Origin: Sporomusaceae bacterium
Lineage (GTDB): Bacteria; Bacillota; Negativicutes; Acidaminococcales; JAJUGR01
Assembly: GCA_029265905.1 (NCBI GenBank)
Contig: JAJUGR010000002.1
Span: 62,001-126,000, forward strand
Direction: 5' to 3'
Length of the DNA: 64,000 nt
Shown here: one piece after another, positions 61,797 to 64,000 of the stretch
How the letters are laid out: every line of letters begins with the position of its first letter
Numbering within the stretch: the first letter of the stretch is position 1
Program-made: the position numbers and the translations under genes
The notes under the pieces: model-generated
Database searches by the model: none
What the model was told of the DNA's origin: nothing
Seen by the model: only the letters and a program-made list of their open reading frames with translations

Positions 61797-64000
61797 TTGC
61801 AGTCAAAACCGATCCTGCTTATTGCAACTGATGAACCGAGAGAACAAGCCCGCCTGACGGAAAACATCATCGCCTGCGGGTATGAAGCGGCCTGCTGCCT
61901 GACTCAGGCGGAGGTCTGGCGGCAGGTCAAGCGCAACCCGTTCCTTGTGCTGCTTGACGGTGATGCGCCGCCCTTGGGCGCCCAGGAGACCTGCCGCCGG
62001 CTGAAGGCGCTTTATCCGGCTTTGACGGTGCTAGTGCTCTTGGAGGAAACGGATTCACAAACCCTGGACGAATGGGTGGCAGCCGGTGCGGATGATTTTT
62101 TTCTCAAACCGTTGCACTGGCCTGTTTTAAAGCTGCGCATGCAGCGGTTTGCGGAACTGCACCGTCTGAAGGAAGGCATGCTGGCGCGGGAAGCGCATTT
62201 GCAGGCGGGCACTGACGCTTACTGGAATATGCGGCGGCTCGACGGGGTGCCGCAGGTTGCGTTGACGATGCCGCGGCCGCTGTTTGACATTCCGGACGGG
62301 GAAACGGCGTTGTCAGCCTTTGTGGCGCACCTGCATCCGGATGACCGCGCGGGCGCGGCGGCAGAGGCCGAGGCTTTTTTTGCCGGACAGCGCGGCGAGT
62401 GTCTGTCGCAGGAATTTCGGTTGCGGGTCAAGAGCGGCGAATGGCGCTGGTTCATGTCGCGGGGCCGGCTTCTGCAGCGGGATCCCCAGACCGGCGAGCC
62501 CCTGGTCGCCGCCGGCATCATTTTTGACATCCATCAGCAAAAGGCGATGGAAAGCCAACTGGCCGAAGCGCAGCTTGTCGGGCGGACCGGCAGCTGGAGC
62601 GTGCCGATGGAAAGCAATGTGTTCACCGTTTCGCGCGGTTTTTGCCATTTGGTCGGCTTAGAGCCGGACACGGTCACCGTGGAATCAGACCGCCTGCTGG
62701 CGATCGTGCATCCGGAGGACCGCGAGACCCTAACGCAGCTCAGGGATACCTGCCTGGCCTGCCGAGACGTTGTCACGTTTGAATGCCGCACGGCGGGCCA
62801 GGGAAGACAAGCGAGAATTCTGCAGGGCGAAGCGCGGATCGTGACCGACGCCGACGATAAACCGATCTACCTGGTCGGGACAATTGTTGACATAACGGAG
62901 CGCCGTCGCTTGGAATGCTTGCTGCGGGATGATTTGCAGCGCATGCATTACTTTGTGGAGGCGGTCTCGGACATCAGCTTTATTTTGGACGAGAGCGGGC
63001 AATACGTGCAGGTGTTCGGCCAGCGCCCGGATTTGCTGGTTGACTCGCCGGCCAACCTGATTGGTCGGAATATCCGAGACCTGCTGCCGGCGGGCGTGGT
63101 GAAAATACTGTTGAAAGCCATGAAAATGGCGCTTGCGTCAAACTGCCAGCAAGAGGTTGAATATGAACTGTTCGTGGGGGACGGCTATAAGCGTTTTGGC
63201 GGCAAGCTCGTGCCGATGCAGCATTTGCAGGAGGGGAAAAAGGTGGTGGCCTTGCTGGTTGTTGACGTTACCAGCAAACACCGGACGGAGGAGGCGTTGC
63301 GCTTGTCGTACGAGCGGCGGCGGCGCAACGATTTTTTTAACGACATGGTTGCCGGACGGTTGCATTCGGCGGCGGATATCGATAGCGGCAATATCAATTG
63401 CTTTGCACAGGGGCGGTTTTATTCTTTCGTTTTGTTTGAGATCGAAAGCTGGCGCGGCGAGGATCTGGCCAGCTGGCTGAAAACACGGCGCATGCAGCTG
63501 CAATATATGATTGACGAACTGGTTGACCGTTTGTCGAAAACGGAAAAGCAGATCGCCTGGGACGCCGGGGAAGGGAAAATCGGCTTGATCGTTTTGCGTG
63601 GCAGCGAAGCCGATTTGTCGGACAGCGGCTTTGATGTCTGGCTAAAAAGCATTGAAGGCCGGTTTGCCGGCATCCGCCTGCGGGTCGGGATCGCTTCCTG
63701 CGGCACGCAGGCAGCGCTGGCGGAACGATACCGGGAAGCGTTGCAGGCGCTTGAGGTCGGCAGAAAAATCTGGCCGGAACGCCACTGCTACCGCTATTCG
63801 GAACTCGGGGTTTTCCAGGTGCTCATGCAGGTGGAGAACAAGGCGCTGCTCGAACGGTACACGCAGCAGTCGCTGGGCGCATTGCTTGACTATGACCGGC
63901 AAAAAGGGGCGGAGCTGGTGGAAACGCTCGATGCGATCCTTACCTATCCTAATCTGCGGGAAGCGGCTGACAAGCTGTTTATCCACTACAAGACGCTTTT
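61797..64000 (+). CDS. Receiver-PAS-PAS regulator with CdaR/PucR-like C-terminus, partial
   Basis: The frame is open for 734 codons to the right edge. Residues 1-120 are a receiver domain (ILLIATDEPREQARL, LVLLDGDAPP with the Asp, FFLKPLHWPVL). Three PAS/PAC modules follow (FRLRVKSGEWRWF, IIFDIHQQKAM; HPEDRETLTQL, GTIVDITERRR; a third near 390-500). The visible end is like the CdaR GGDEF-like domain (MQLQYMIDELVDRLSK, IGLIVLRGS, LRVGIASCG, YREALQALEVGRKIW), and ILTYPNLREAADKLFIHYKTL begins the HTH_30 helix-turn-helix. TTG start after GGAGGGG, 40 bp behind the FHA gene. Confidence 0.82.
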   Translation, partial: MQSKPILLIATDEPREQARLTENIIACGYEAACCLTQAEVWRQVKRNPFLVLLDGDAPPLGAQETCRRLKALYPALTVLVLLEETDSQTLDEWVAAGADDFFLKPLHWPVLKLRMQRFAELHRLKEGMLAREAHLQAGTDAYWNMRRLDGVPQVALTMPRPLFDIPDGETALSAFVAHLHPDDRAGAAAEAEAFFAGQRGECLSQEFRLRVKSGEWRWFMSRGRLLQRDPQTGEPLVAAGIIFDIHQQKAMESQLAEAQLVGRTGSWSVPMESNVFTVSRGFCHLVGLEPDTVTVESDRLLAIVHPEDRETLTQLRDTCLACRDVVTFECRTAGQGRQARILQGEARIVTDADDKPIYLVGTIVDITERRRLECLLRDDLQRMHYFVEAVSDISFILDESGQYVQVFGQRPDLLVDSPANLIGRNIRDLLPAGVVKILLKAMKMALASNCQQEVEYELFVGDGYKRFGGKLVPMQHLQEGKKVVALLVVDVTSKHRTEEALRLSYERRRRNDFFNDMVAGRLHSAADIDSGNINCFAQGRFYSFVLFEIESWRGEDLASWLKTRRMQLQYMIDELVDRLSKTEKQIAWDAGEGKIGLIVLRGSEADLSDSGFDVWLKSIEGRFAGIRLRVGIASCGTQAALAERYREALQALEVGRKIWPERHCYRYSELGVFQVLMQVENKALLERYTQQSLGALLDYDRQKGAELVETLDAILTYPNLREAADKLFIHYKTL

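Noticed and set aside
1-64000. CRISPR arrays, insertion sequences, prophage or defence islands
   Set aside because: No regularly spaced repeats, transposase, integrase or restriction motifs were seen; gene content is metabolic and regulatory throughout.

Overview
The window is a GC-rich, gene-dense stretch of a bacterial chromosome. The parts point to an anaerobic Firmicute, most likely a member of the Negativicutes (Sporomusaceae-like), but this is an inference from gene content and not from a marker gene. The supporting traits are a tyrosine T-box leader before tyrS, strong AGGAGG-type ribosome binding sites, sigma-54 control of a catabolic operon, citrate lyase (CitDEF with CitC and CitG), two DcuC-type C4-dicarboxylate carriers, OFA-type MFS and DASS transporters, a zinc-ribbon (zf-trcl type) protein pair, and meso-diaminopimelate dehydrogenase. 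No tRNA, rRNA, CRISPR array, insertion sequence or prophage gene was seen.

Region 1 (1-8300, minus strand) is one long operon. A polar amino acid ABC transporter (binding lipoprotein, permease, ATPase) is followed by a threonine-synthase-like enzyme, an N-acyl-D-amino-acid deacylase, an XRE-cupin regulator, an M20 peptidase and a fold-type-II PLP lyase cut by the window edge. Stop/start overlaps couple several of these genes. The operon has its own promoter and a leader with an intrinsic terminator, so attenuation is likely. Region 2 (8467-15113, plus) starts with a PrpR-like sigma-54 activator. A textbook -24/-12 promoter follows, driving a class III CoA-transferase, an HMG-CoA-lyase-type enzyme, a DASS anion transporter and a D-2-hydroxyacid dehydrogenase. 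Together they look like uptake, CoA activation and cleavage of a branched dicarboxylic acid.

Region 3 (15267-37580) is mixed: a Ca2+-type P-ATPase, a soluble chemoreceptor with a PrpR-like sensor, Ddh and Ald, DcuC, MsrA, an M29 aminopeptidase, an OFA-family MFS, a CHASE-PAS-GGDEF cyclase, Tex, a truncated MFS remnant, an ABC-F protein, a tandem duplication of a small double zinc-ribbon gene with its whole control region, GluQ, a second amino acid ABC permease/ATPase pair and a secreted isochorismatase-fold protein that lacks the usual catalytic cysteine.

Region 4 (37823-51867) is a citrate/tricarboxylate fermentation island. It has a GntR regulator with repeated operators, an aconitase-family hydratase, a stand-alone helix-turn-helix protein, a DASS (CitT-like) transporter with a frameshift, a DcuC carrier, citDEF, a CitA/CitB-type two-component system, citC and citG. 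The genes would take up citrate, cleave it to acetate and oxaloacetate, and exchange C4 products. CitX is not in the window.

Region 5 (52002-64000) holds a DUF523/RsuA pair, an ArsB/NhaD-type transporter next to T-box-controlled tyrS, an EamA exporter, a CHASE4-GGDEF-HD-GYP protein, a BacA/SbmA-type ABC exporter, an FHA-winged-helix protein and a receiver-PAS-CdaR-like regulator cut by the right edge. Starts were moved inward from the longest open frame wherever the Shine-Dalgarno sequence demanded it; these choices are stated in each entry.
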